From a virus: a stretch of DNA of 28,748 bases. The stretch lies in IMG/VR virus record IMGVR_UViG_3300029309_000250, positions 1 through 28,748 of that record. One strand, 5' to 3'. Shown one piece after another: positions 7,883 to 16,071 of the stretch; positions within the stretch are counted from its first letter, which is position 1; each line of letters opens with the position of its first letter. A program made the translations under genes and the position numbers. Under the pieces are notes generated by a model. That model was not told the origin of the DNA. It made no database searches and saw only the letters and a program-made list of their open reading frames with translations.

Positions 7883-8703
7883 TGGCGACACAAACAGTAG
7901 AACAGGTAACAAGACTTGCCCCCTTTCAGGAAGAGTTTCTGAAAGATATTTTTGCACAGGCACAGGCTCTTCGCGGCACACCACAGCCTTTTTCTCCACA
8001 ACAATTAGCTGGGTTGTCAACAGCGCAACAAGATGCAATATCGATGGCGCAGTCTGGTATTGGTGGGTATCAGCCGTTCCTTGACCGTGCAGCAGAGTTT
8101 GCTGGTCCTGGCGGTGTGACACAATTTATGAATCCTTTTGAGAATCAGGTTGTTCAGCAAACAATGCAGGACATTGCAACTCAAGGGGCTAAAGCACAGA
8201 ATCAACTTGCTGGTTCGGGTGTGGCATCTGGTGCGTTTGGTGGTTCACGGTTTGGTGTGGCGCAGGCAGACCTAGCTGGTAAAACATTAGAACAGCAGGC
8301 ACGTTCTGCTGGTCAGATTCGTCAGCAAGGTTTTCAACAGGCACAGCAAGCAGCACAAAACGCTGCACGTTTACAAGCAGGGCTTGGGCAGGCCCAGCAG
8401 CAGATGTTTGGGCAGGACATTAACCAGCTTCTGGGTATTGGTAGTCTGCAACAACGTCAGCAGCAGGCTGGCTTTGATGTTGCCAGAGCCAATGAACTGG
8501 GACGGCAGGCCCTGCCATTTCAGGAAATTGGATTTTTATCAGACATCTTTCGTGGTGTACCAGCGTTGCAGTCAACTATGCAAACAACTTCGACTCCGAG
8601 TCCGAGCCTTGGCTCACAACTTCTCGGACTCGGTATTGCGGGTCTCGGTGCTGCTGGTCAAGCACAAGGATTTGGCAACCTCTTTAACTTTGGAACTAGC
8701 TAA
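7882..8703 (+). CDS. Gln-rich putative internal virion / DNA-transfer protein
   Basis: A 273-aa protein, strongly Gln- and Ala-rich and predicted to be helical. It starts TQTVEQVTRLAPFQEEFLKD and has a SGAFGGSRFGVAQADL motif near residues 116-131, a pattern often seen in phage DNA-transfer or injection proteins. A long amphipathic region from residue 138 (QQARSAGQIRQQGFQQAQQA) resembles a coiled coil. The C-terminus is Gly/Leu-rich (LGSQLLGLGIAGLGAAGQ), again a possible membrane-active segment. It sits between the Gly-rich protein and two large virion proteins, an order like the ejection-protein cluster of P22-like phages. Role by composition and context. Confidence 0.65.
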   Translation: MATQTVEQVTRLAPFQEEFLKDIFAQAQALRGTPQPFSPQQLAGLSTAQQDAISMAQSGIGGYQPFLDRAAEFAGPGGVTQFMNPFENQVVQQTMQDIATQGAKAQNQLAGSGVASGAFGGSRFGVAQADLAGKTLEQQARSAGQIRQQGFQQAQQAAQNAARLQAGLGQAQQQMFGQDINQLLGIGSLQQRQQQAGFDVARANELGRQALPFQEIGFLSDIFRGVPALQSTMQTTSTPSPSLGSQLLGLGIAGLGAAGQAQGFGNLFNFGTS

Positions 8704-10832
8704 TGAACAACGAAGTCTTACGTCGTAAAATGTTCCGCACTGTACTGGCGGACTCTCGTGCTCCAACCGGGATCCTCGCATCTTCTCCTGAGATGGTTCG
8801 CACCGTACAGAAAAGAGTTGGCGGTGCACAGGCTGGTAGTTATGAATTGAATTTAATTCCCGAACTTGTACAGCGCGGTGACGTTCGAGCACTTCAAGCA
8901 CTGACCGCTCCCTCCTATCCAAAACAGGTAAGATTAGCTGCCTCTCAAGCTCTTGGTTCAGTAACAACTAAAGAGGCTGGGTCTCCAACAGCAGATTTTC
9001 TGTCTACCAGCGGACAGCAGCTTGCTCGTGGGGCTAAAGAAGCCGTTTCAGATGCATTAACAGACGCTGGCAAACTTGGTCAGGGAATATTAGATGTTGC
9101 TGATGCAACAAACCGAGGTGTCGCCGACTTTGTAACAACAGCAGCGCGTAACGATGCAGAAAGACTTTCATCTTTGGCTCAATCTGTGGGTGATAGTGAT
9201 GTAGCTAGTGGATTTATGCAAGGTGTAGGTAATATTGGAGAGGCACTCCGAAAAACTTTTACACCGAGTGGAGCAGCAGAAGCACGGGCAGAAAGAGAAG
9301 CGTTGCGCGAATCTTCTCCTGATGACACTCGTTTTGAACGATTTGTAAAGTCATCACCAACTCTTCCAGATATTGTGGAACTGGCAGGAGATGCGTCGGA
9401 GGGCATTCTTAGCGCAGGTCGTTATTTGTTTACCGATACACCATACGACACAGCAAAAGACGATGTTTCTACAGATCCTAGAGTTCGTTCTCCGTTTACT
9501 CCGGGTCCTATTAAAGTTGAAGAAGAACAGCTTGATGATGAATATGTGGGTATTTCTGATCAAATAACTCCTGTTTCAGGTGTAGACACTTTGACCAAAA
9601 CTAAGCCTAGCGATAAAGACGCAAACGGTAAGAATACAGCATCAGGTGACGCTAAAAAAACCAATCTTCAGTTGGCAACAGAGCTTATTGATTTGCGTAA
9701 TCAAAAGAAAGAAACGTCAAAGTCTACATTAGCTCAAACAACAGACCCAAATGTTGCAGCTAACACAGCTAATAGCATCGTAAATCTACAACAAGAAAAA
9801 AAGATAGACCAAAAAACAAAAGCAGAAACAACAGATGAGCTTCTGGGTATTGTGCCTCCCGGTGAAGAGCCTACTATGAAAGAAAGAATGGAAGCTCGTA
9901 AAGCTTTAATCACCGAACTGCTTGGTGAGGACAAAGCAAAAGACATACGCACGGATGCAAATTACAACCTGATGATGGTTGGTTTAATGATTGCTGCTGG
10001 TGAAAGTCCAAACGCTTTAACGAATATTGCAAAGGGTGCTGCGGCTGGGCTGCAAAAATATGGCGAAGTTGTTGGTGAAAAAGCTGTTGAAGAAAACAAA
10101 CGAGAACGCGCTATTGCTCTTCAAGCAATTGATGAGGTTCGTGGTGAAATTTCAACAGAGAAGAAGCAAGACTATGATGCTATGGTTAGACAAGCTGATC
10201 AACAGTTCCAGCTTGATTTACAAGAAACCAAAGACATAAATGCATTGAAGCGTCTTGAAAGGCAGCTTACAGCAGAAGAACAAAAACAGATAAAGCTGTT
10301 TGACTTTAAGACAAAAATGGCAGATCAGTCCTTTGAAGAAAACATGTTAATGCTTGGTTTTAAAGGAGACCAAGCGGCGGCACTGCAAGAGGACGCTCAA
10401 GCCTTTAAGATGGAGCTTGCTGAGTTCGCACAAAACGCAGACTCAGACGATATGAAAATGGTCAAAGCCATTCAAGCTGCCGGAGAGCTTGGCTTCAATG
10501 ATGCCTATGCTATCTACAAATCTAAATCTACAGGTAGAAGTACAGATGAAGAAAGACGTTTTGCAGAGTTGATAAAAGCAGGTGTCCCTGCATCACAGGC
10601 TTTGTTGTACGCAGGTCAGGGCGTTACCAAAGCCTTAATGGAAGAACTCGGTGTAGAAGGAGCGGAACAAAAGCTACAATCGGTGATGCGCGGGGGTCCA
10701 ATAAAAGTGTCCTCTCTACCTCAAAAGGCACAAGAACAAATAGCTGAAAGACACAAACCTGGAGACACAGTTAAAACAGGACAAGGTGAATTCATACTGA
10801 CTTCAGACGGCAATTTAGTACCTGCGAGGTAG
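8703..10832 (+). CDS. Large putative internal virion / ejection protein
   Basis: A 709-aa protein. The N-terminal ~80 residues are basic (NNEVLRRKMFRTVLADSRAP). Residues ~80-240 are helical with many Asp/Ala, and ~270-390 are charged and low in complexity. A conserved-looking helical block, ~400-470, contains GLMIAAGESPNALTNIAKGA and GLQKYGEVVGEKAVEENKRE. Residues ~470-560 have heptad-like Glu/Gln/Lys patterns expected of a coiled coil. The C-terminus ends GDTVKTGQGEFILTSDGNLV, a short beta hairpin. The make-up (large, helical, cytosolic, no enzyme motif) and position suggest an internal virion or tail-core protein. It starts in a TAATG overlap. No named family recognised. Confidence 0.65.
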   Translation: MNNEVLRRKMFRTVLADSRAPTGILASSPEMVRTVQKRVGGAQAGSYELNLIPELVQRGDVRALQALTAPSYPKQVRLAASQALGSVTTKEAGSPTADFLSTSGQQLARGAKEAVSDALTDAGKLGQGILDVADATNRGVADFVTTAARNDAERLSSLAQSVGDSDVASGFMQGVGNIGEALRKTFTPSGAAEARAEREALRESSPDDTRFERFVKSSPTLPDIVELAGDASEGILSAGRYLFTDTPYDTAKDDVSTDPRVRSPFTPGPIKVEEEQLDDEYVGISDQITPVSGVDTLTKTKPSDKDANGKNTASGDAKKTNLQLATELIDLRNQKKETSKSTLAQTTDPNVAANTANSIVNLQQEKKIDQKTKAETTDELLGIVPPGEEPTMKERMEARKALITELLGEDKAKDIRTDANYNLMMVGLMIAAGESPNALTNIAKGAAAGLQKYGEVVGEKAVEENKRERAIALQAIDEVRGEISTEKKQDYDAMVRQADQQFQLDLQETKDINALKRLERQLTAEEQKQIKLFDFKTKMADQSFEENMLMLGFKGDQAAALQEDAQAFKMELAEFAQNADSDDMKMVKAIQAAGELGFNDAYAIYKSKSTGRSTDEERRFAELIKAGVPASQALLYAGQGVTKALMEELGVEGAEQKLQSVMRGGPIKVSSLPQKAQEQIAERHKPGDTVKTGQGEFILTSDGNLVPAR

Positions 10833-10836
10833 AGCA

Positions 10837-13800
10837 ATGGCTGAAGAATTAATTGACCTTGGTATTCCAACCACATCGGGTTCTCCACAGAACACAGAAC
10901 CAGAAGAATCTTCTGATTTAATTGACCTTGGTATTTCTTTAAACCCAGAGTCAGAGACTCAAGAATCAACAACGCAGGAAATTGCTGAAGGTATTGCATC
11001 TGGATTAATTGCCATTCCACAGGGAATCGCGGAACTCGGTGCTTCTGCTGTGGACCTTGTCTTTGACACAAATTACACACAAGACGTAACTGATTTTGCG
11101 AACACTGTCCGTGAGATGGGAGGTATAGACCCAGAAGGTGCTGCTGGTGAAATTGCTGAAGTAGTAACGCAGTTTGTAATTCCGGGTCTTGGAGCGGCTG
11201 GTGCTGTCAGCAAACTTAGTCGTGTAAAAAATCTACCAAAACTAGCGCAGAAAGCTGCACAGATTGGTGCCGCAGGTGTGACAGATGCCGTTGTTGCTAC
11301 GGACGGTGTAACAACTATCGGTGATTTTTTTGGTGGCGGTATAACACAGACAACGGATACTGTTGGTCTTGAGGGCAGAGAGGCTGCTGCTGCAAAGATT
11401 GGTAATAAATTAAAGATTGGACTCGAAGCTGCTGGTGCTACCGCTGCTGTTGACCCCATATTAAAAGCCTTGGGTTACACTGGTAAAGGTGCAGTAAAAG
11501 TAACGGCTCCTGTAGCAGCCCCCGTAGCACGAGTAGCTTTACAAGCGGGGTCGGCTCTTAGCAGTGGTGTTCAAAAACTAGCGGACGAACACCCTCTAGT
11601 TGATGGGTTTCTTTCTTCTTTTAGGTTTAGAGGTAATCTATCACAAGAGACAGCAGAAGCTAGAAGTCGGATACGAGGCGAGGTTGATGCGGAGCTTGGA
11701 CAAGTATCAAGAACCATACTACAAATTGAAGACGGCATAAATACCGCTCTTAAAGAAGCAGAAGACGGGCTTGAAGGTGCATCTACTCTTACTCGACAAG
11801 AAGTGTTAAACGAATTTTATTCTTATCTAACAAAAGACGAAGTGTTCGTGCAACGGGCCGCAGATGCAGGAGTTCCTCCGTTAAAACTTTTGCCGCCACA
11901 GATGCAGGCGGCTGCTCGTAAGGCACGAGTGCAGGTTGATCGTTTGTCGAAACAAATTCAAGGTTCTGATTATCTTGCTCGTGAAGGTCTTGAGGGGAAA
12001 GAAGCAGAGGCCGCAGAGATTATTCAAGAAAACATAGGGTCATACTTACGTCGTCGATATAAAATTTTTGAAGACAAAAACTACATTAAGTCTGAGGCTT
12101 TTGCTCAAAACAGGCTCGACACAATAGATTATTTTATGAACAACCCTAACGTAGCAAAAAATATTGATGCGGAAATTAGGAACAGTGAGTCTATTTTAAA
12201 AGAAGGGGAAGACATTTTAGTTGAAGGCGGTCGGTCTGTGCTAACTCGTGACGCAGCAGAGCGTTTAACCGATAACTTTATTGATCAATACACCTCCAGA
12301 AACTTTAAAAGCCCCGGCTCTAAGAGTTCACAAAGAGTGGCTGCTAATAAACTGCGCACAGGTTTGTTTAAAAGCCGACAGGCTAACAACGAAATGCTTC
12401 GACGTTTAATGGGAGAAGTAAAAGATCCTGTTGAGGCATTGACTACAACTGTTGCAGATATGGCTGAGTTTGTAGCCACCGACAGATTTTACAAATTTAT
12501 TAATGAGAACTTAGTGGACGATGCCTCTGGTATGTTTATATCTCAGGAAGCGTTTAAAAGACTCCCTGGTGCGGCACAACGAGAATACGAGCAACTTGGA
12601 GAAGGGTTTGGTTCTTTAAAAGACGCAGTATACGCAAAAAATAATGTGTACAAAGATTTAACAATGCAAACTTATGCCAACACAAGAGACTTCAGTGAGG
12701 TTATGAGAGCGTCATATTCTGCGTTTCTACGAGGAAAAGGTATAACACAGTACGGAGCTACCGTTCTTTCTCCTGTTACTCAAATCAGAAACTTTACCTC
12801 ATCTAGTTTATTTGCCTTGGCACAAGGCAATGTTGGTACAGGCGCAAACCTTTTTGACTCAATAGGCACGGTATGGAAGGACATAGTAAAAAGACCCGAC
12901 AAGCAAAGCTACTTTAAAAACCTTCAACGCATGGGTGTTGTGGGCACACAATCACAACTTCGTGAAATCGACAACCTTATTTCTATGGGGTATGGAGTTA
13001 CGAAGGGAGCAGTGGACGATCCTTTAGGTATTCCTACCAGCGGTAAGTTAAGTCAAAAGTTTAAGCGCGGTAAGTCAGGTATGTTCCTTTCAAGCGTTAA
13101 CAAAAGAATGCGTGATCTTTATCAAGGCGGTGATGACGTTTGGAAAGTATATAACTTTGAATTTGAACGTAACAAGCTTTTGTCTGCGTTTGATGGTAAT
13201 GTAGACGCAGCAGCTAGAGCAGTTCTGGGAGACGAAGGGTATGCTGCTGCGATGCAACGGGCAGCAATAGATGGAGTCCCCTCTGCTAGAGCGGCGGCTC
13301 AAGCCTTGGATGAGCATTCTGCTAATCTAGTAAAAAATCTTGTCCCTAACTATGAAAGAGTGCCTGAGTTTATTAAAGGTCTTCGGAAGCTTCCTGTTGG
13401 TAACTTCATCGCATTTCCAGCAGAGATTCTTCGCACCAGTGCCAACACTTTTAAACAGGCATTAGACGAACTTGCCAGCGCGAACCCTAAAATTCGTGAA
13501 ATAGGAATGCGCCGCTTGATGGGTTTTACAACTACAACTATGGTTATCCCTACTGCAATGCAAAAAATGGCTCTTGATCTTACTGGTACAACACAAGAAC
13601 AGATTGATGCTATCCGTGAAAACGGAGCACCTTGGGAACAAAACGCAATACTCTTACCTACAAGCACAAAAGTAGGAGTCAACGGTGAGAATGTTATTAC
13701 CGGATATGTAAACTATAGCTACACAAATCCATACTCTTATCTCAACAAACCAGCTAGAGCTATTCTAAACGCTGTTAGCAAAGGCGAAGATCTTGGTTCA

Positions 13801-14838
13801 GACACTAATAAGATTGCAACAGACGCTGTGCTAGGGGCAGTCAAAGAAATGTTTGAGCCATTCGCAGGTGAATCTATTCTTACAGAGCGTCTTCTCGACG
13901 CAACAATTAGAAATGGAGTTACAAAAACAGGTGCAAAGGTGTATCGTGAAGACGTTGATACGCCCGGAGATAAAGTTTTAAAGAGCATGGCTCACATTAG
14001 TGGAGCGTTTCTGCCCGGTGGTGCAAAACTTGTAGTTGACATCAAAGGTCAAAAGAAAGAGACACAGGCTCCGGGCTTTGAGGTTGGAAGACTAGCTCGT
14101 GCATTTTCAGAAAATACGGTTGACCCCGCAGGCAACGAAAGATTTATGGCACAAGAAATCTTCCGCGCATTAAGTGGAGTTACAGAAACCGAAGTCAAAC
14201 CAGAAAATGTTCTCATGTATCGTGGCTTTGAATACGGTAGAGCTTTACAAAGTGCTTCTCAAATATTTAATTCCGCTGTGTCAACAAGAGGAGTGCTTGA
14301 TGATAATAGCGCATTAGAAACATATAGGGACGCAAACGAAGCTCGTTTCCGAATTGCTAATGAAATGTACCGCACCATTCAAAACATGAGAAAGTCTGGT
14401 ATGGCTGACTCAGAAATTCGTCGTGCTTTAAAAAAGAACAAGGTGGCGGATGCTTCTCAATTGATGCGCGGTGTGTTTGTTCCGTTCTCACCATCAGGAA
14501 CCATAAAGAAAAAAGTTCGAGACAACGGCAACCGACTTCCAATATCTGAGATTAATAAAATTAAACAAGAGTTTCGCCAGCGCAGATTAGGCGAAGCAGT
14601 TGAACCACAAGAACAAGAATCAGGTCTTTTGAATCTTGAATCTTCATCACAACAACCAGTTGCTGCAACCGCTAATCCTCCAGCGGTAGCGCAAGCGGGA
14701 GTCGTTCCTCCTCAACCAGCGGCTCCCGCACCTGTATCACAGCCACAGGACACTGGTGGCATAATGTCATTTCTAAGCGGCGGTAACCCAATAGACGCAA
14801 TAAAGAACTTACAAATATTTCAGAGGGCACAACAATGA
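10837..14838 (+). CDS. Very large internal virion / ejection protein
   Basis: A 1333-aa protein and the largest in the window. The N-terminus has two copies of LIDLGI (residues 5-10 and 28-33) in an acidic, disordered-looking stretch. Then come a hydrophobic Ala/Gly/Ile region (GIASGLIAIPQGIAELGA; VVTQFVIPGLGAAGAV) and a long mostly helical body with no enzyme motif that I can see; in particular no lytic transglycosylase signature. Around residues 620-660 the segment YSAFLRGKGITQYGATVLSP and TQIRNFTSSSLFALAQG is typical of very large marine phage internal proteins. The C-terminus is rich in Pro, Ala and Gln. Size, N-terminal hydrophobic patches and position before the lysozyme favour an internal core protein ejected with the DNA. 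The last four bases overlap the lysozyme start (ATGA). Confidence 0.7.
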   Translation: MAEELIDLGIPTTSGSPQNTEPEESSDLIDLGISLNPESETQESTTQEIAEGIASGLIAIPQGIAELGASAVDLVFDTNYTQDVTDFANTVREMGGIDPEGAAGEIAEVVTQFVIPGLGAAGAVSKLSRVKNLPKLAQKAAQIGAAGVTDAVVATDGVTTIGDFFGGGITQTTDTVGLEGREAAAAKIGNKLKIGLEAAGATAAVDPILKALGYTGKGAVKVTAPVAAPVARVALQAGSALSSGVQKLADEHPLVDGFLSSFRFRGNLSQETAEARSRIRGEVDAELGQVSRTILQIEDGINTALKEAEDGLEGASTLTRQEVLNEFYSYLTKDEVFVQRAADAGVPPLKLLPPQMQAAARKARVQVDRLSKQIQGSDYLAREGLEGKEAEAAEIIQENIGSYLRRRYKIFEDKNYIKSEAFAQNRLDTIDYFMNNPNVAKNIDAEIRNSESILKEGEDILVEGGRSVLTRDAAERLTDNFIDQYTSRNFKSPGSKSSQRVAANKLRTGLFKSRQANNEMLRRLMGEVKDPVEALTTTVADMAEFVATDRFYKFINENLVDDASGMFISQEAFKRLPGAAQREYEQLGEGFGSLKDAVYAKNNVYKDLTMQTYANTRDFSEVMRASYSAFLRGKGITQYGATVLSPVTQIRNFTSSSLFALAQGNVGTGANLFDSIGTVWKDIVKRPDKQSYFKNLQRMGVVGTQSQLREIDNLISMGYGVTKGAVDDPLGIPTSGKLSQKFKRGKSGMFLSSVNKRMRDLYQGGDDVWKVYNFEFERNKLLSAFDGNVDAAARAVLGDEGYAAAMQRAAIDGVPSARAAAQALDEHSANLVKNLVPNYERVPEFIKGLRKLPVGNFIAFPAEILRTSANTFKQALDELASANPKIREIGMRRLMGFTTTTMVIPTAMQKMALDLTGTTQEQIDAIRENGAPWEQNAILLPTSTKVGVNGENVITGYVNYSYTNPYSYLNKPARAILNAVSKGEDLGSDTNKIATDAVLGAVKEMFEPFAGESILTERLLDATIRNGVTKTGAKVYREDVDTPGDKVLKSMAHISGAFLPGGAKLVVDIKGQKKETQAPGFEVGRLARAFSENTVDPAGNERFMAQEIFRALSGVTETEVKPENVLMYRGFEYGRALQSASQIFNSAVSTRGVLDDNSALETYRDANEARFRIANEMYRTIQNMRKSGMADSEIRRALKKNKVADASQLMRGVFVPFSPSGTIKKKVRDNGNRLPISEINKIKQEFRQRRLGEAVEPQEQESGLLNLESSSQQPVAATANPPAVAQAGVVPPQPAAPAPVSQPQDTGGIMSFLSGGNPIDAIKNLQIFQRAQQ

Positions 14839-15293
14839 AATCTACAACTATTGATCAGCTACGTCAGGAGCTTGCTTCTGATGAGGGCTGCAAGTACGAA
14901 ATATATTTGGACCACCTAAATTTACCAACTTTTGGAATTGGTCACCTCATTAAGAAAGACGACCCTGAGTACGGCAAGCCTGTTGGTACAGTCATTGAAC
15001 AGGAGCGTGTAGACAACGTGTTCAAGTTGGACATCGCTGTTACACTTGAAGACTGTAAGCGTTTGTACCCAGACTGGGATGACCTGCCAGAAGAATGCCA
15101 GCTTATCATTGCAAACATGATGTTCAACCTGGGGTATCCCCGCCTGTCAAAGTTTGTCGGAATGAAGGCAGGGGTAGATGCACGATCCTTCAATGAAGCA
15201 GCCGACCAGATGGTTGACTCGAAGTGGTATACGCAGGTGCCAAACCGCGCACGTCGTTTAGTCGCAAGAATGCGTGACTTAGCAACTAGTTGA
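14835..15293 (+). CDS. Lysozyme / endolysin, T4-type (GH24)
   Basis: A 152-aa protein close in length to T4 lysozyme (164 aa), which cleaves the MurNAc-GlcNAc bond of peptidoglycan. The catalytic layout is visible: Glu17 in ASDEGCKYEIYLD, Asp26 in the same stretch, and Thr32 in LPTFGIGH. The spacing of 9 and 6 residues equals that of T4 Glu11-Asp20-Thr26. Later family motifs include ANMMFNLGYPRLSKF (about 94-108) and the C-terminal WYTQVPNRARRLVARM. There is no signal peptide, so release would need a holin, which I could not identify, or the protein acts from the virion. Last gene of the + strand block, ATGA-coupled to the giant virion gene. Confidence 0.92.
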   Translation: MKSTTIDQLRQELASDEGCKYEIYLDHLNLPTFGIGHLIKKDDPEYGKPVGTVIEQERVDNVFKLDIAVTLEDCKRLYPDWDDLPEECQLIIANMMFNLGYPRLSKFVGMKAGVDARSFNEAADQMVDSKWYTQVPNRARRLVARMRDLATS

Positions 15294-15313
15294 TTTTATT
15301 AAATAAAAACATC

Positions 15314-15373
15314 GATTCTCAGGGCCTTCAGCAGCGACAGCCGTGTCTAACTACCTTCAGGTCGCTGAGAATC
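15314..15373. terminator. Imperfect stem-loop between converging modules (possible bidirectional terminator)
   Basis: The 13-base sequence gtcgctgagaatc (15361-15373) is complementary to two separate upstream pieces: gattctc (15314-15320) and agcgac (15333-15338), with a 12-base bulge between them. An alternative 9-bp pairing is gattctcag/ctgagaatc. T-rich tracts lie beyond it on both strands (15389-15404 on +; gatgttttta on -). It is the only spacer between the + and - gene sets. The position suits termination for both, but the stem is interrupted and the T-runs are offset, so this is tentative. Confidence 0.45.
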
Positions 15374-15391
15374 AAGGTTTGTGTGCAGTTT

Positions 15392-15544
15392 TTACTTTTT
15401 TTTAGGTGGTCTTCCGCGTTTTTTCTTTTTAATCGTTGGTTTCTTTACCACAGACGGCTCAGTCTTTGGTTTTGTAAACGGTTCTAACTTTTTAGGCTTG
15501 CTAATTAAGCAGGGAAAGAACACTTTTAAAAATTTAGTCCACAT
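15392..15544 (-). CDS. AT-hook microprotein
   Basis: A 50-aa ORF preceded by a good ribosome-binding site (AGGAAG, five bases before the ATG), in a gap with no other gene on this strand. The N-terminus is aromatic and hydrophobic (MWTKFLKVFFPCLI), the middle is Pro/Lys-rich, and the C-terminus is KKKRGRPPKKK with the core R43-G44-R45-P46. The R-G-R-P core flanked by Lys is the classical AT-hook, which binds the minor groove of AT-rich DNA. It is the last gene of the replication-side module, 19 bases after the 83-aa gene. Possible roles are DNA binding or condensation, or tethering DNA to a membrane through the N-terminal segment. The motif is certain; the role is not. Confidence 0.75.
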   Translation of the reverse strand: MWTKFLKVFFPCLISKPKKLEPFTKPKTEPSVVKKPTIKKKKRGRPPKKK

Positions 15545-15563
15545 TTTTCTTCCTTTTCTTAAG

Positions 15564-15815
15564 TTAATCATTACAAAAAGTCTCCTCTATTTCTTCAAGG
15601 GTATACCTCCATACAAATACGGGGGTTCCTGGACCCATATATGCACCGAGCACGTTGTATTCAAAATACTCAACTGCCTCTGTGTCTGACATGCCTTGTT
15701 GTTTAAGTATTTCTATACATTTGTTTGCATCATAAGCTATCACAGGGTCGCTGCTACTTCTTTCTGCAACTCCTATCACAGCTTTATCATAGCCATCTGC
15801 TTTTAACATTGTCAT
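15564..15815 (-). CDS. Conserved hypothetical phage protein (83 aa)
   Basis: An 83-aa acidic protein with two parts: an N-terminal segment with IAYDANKCIEILKQQGMSDT, followed by EAVEYFEYNVLGAYMGPGTP and VFVWRY. Proteins with the D-x-E-A-x-E-Y-F-E-Y-N-x-x-G-A-Y pattern are common in phages of many hosts and have no known function. The ATG at 15815 is preceded by GGGGAG, which lies in a relic of the polymerase 3' end (15812-15877). An in-frame ATG two codons later is possible but less well placed. It forms an ATGA overlap with the relic's stop, so it was probably once coupled directly to the polymerase gene. Confidence 0.75.
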   Translation of the reverse strand: MTMLKADGYDKAVIGVAERSSSDPVIAYDANKCIEILKQQGMSDTEAVEYFEYNVLGAYMGPGTPVFVWRYTLEEIEETFCND

Positions 15816-15877
15816 TCTACTTCTCCCCAGTTATCTACAATTGTTAAACAACCAGCATTTAGGTTTCTGACACATCT
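15812..15877 (-). pseudogene. Relic copy of the DNA polymerase C-terminus
   Basis: Read on the minus strand, these 22 codons give RCVRNLNAGCLTIVDNWGEV, then E and a TGA. The intact polymerase ends TCVPNLN, PFDVDSAIVNNWGEVE, stop. The two match over CV-x-NLN and over IV-(D/N)-NWGEVE with a 3-codon deletion in between. In the last 24 coding bases 20 are identical, and most differences are synonymous third positions, as expected for true coding homology. The upstream part overlaps the last codons of the 69-aa gene in another frame. The relic has no start of its own; an in-frame TAA lies just upstream. Confidence 0.7.
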
Positions 15878-16068
15878 CTTTTACATTTCCATCCTGTTAC
15901 AACTAATGGTGATTTGTGATCAAGCAACACTTTTATTGTGTTTGCTAACATCTCATCAATGCGTTCTTCGCATTGTTCGACAGTTTTATATGGACCTCTG
16001 TCATCAGTGAACATAAAACAACCTACGTTTGTGTAAGCATGGCAAGCCATTAAAATTGCTGTAAACAT
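15859..16068 (-). CDS. Small cysteine-containing hypothetical protein inserted after polA
   Basis: A 69-aa protein (MFTAILMACHAYTNVGCFMF, then TDDRGPYKTVEQCEERIDEM) with cysteines at 9, 17, 33 and 62. The short hydrophobic N-terminus resembles a minimal export or anchoring signal, and four cysteines would suit a periplasmic disulfide-bonded protein; both points are inference. The ribosome-binding site is the GGGGAGAAGTGGAG that encodes the end of the polymerase; the ATG lies three bases after that stop. The gene stands between the intact polymerase 3' end and a decayed second copy, so it appears to be a later arrival. No known family; I see no nuclease motif. Confidence 0.7.
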   Translation of the reverse strand: MFTAILMACHAYTNVGCFMFTDDRGPYKTVEQCEERIDEMLANTIKVLLDHKSPLVVTGWKCKRDVSET

Positions 16069-16071
16069 TTT

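Noticed and set aside
15294-15308. Perfect AT palindrome ttttatt-a-aataaaa right after the lysozyme gene
   Set aside because: Such A/T palindromes occur by chance in AT-rich spacers; too weak to claim as a terminator or operator alone.
14835-15391. Search for a holin next to the lysozyme
   Set aside because: No + strand ORF with transmembrane segments lies beside the lysozyme; the 59-aa membrane protein is far away and on the early strand.
15381-15689. Long + strand ORF starting MCSFYFFLGG
   Set aside because: It runs antisense to the AT-hook and 83-aa genes, has no ribosome-binding site, and its hydrophobic look comes from the reverse complement of Lys-rich codons.
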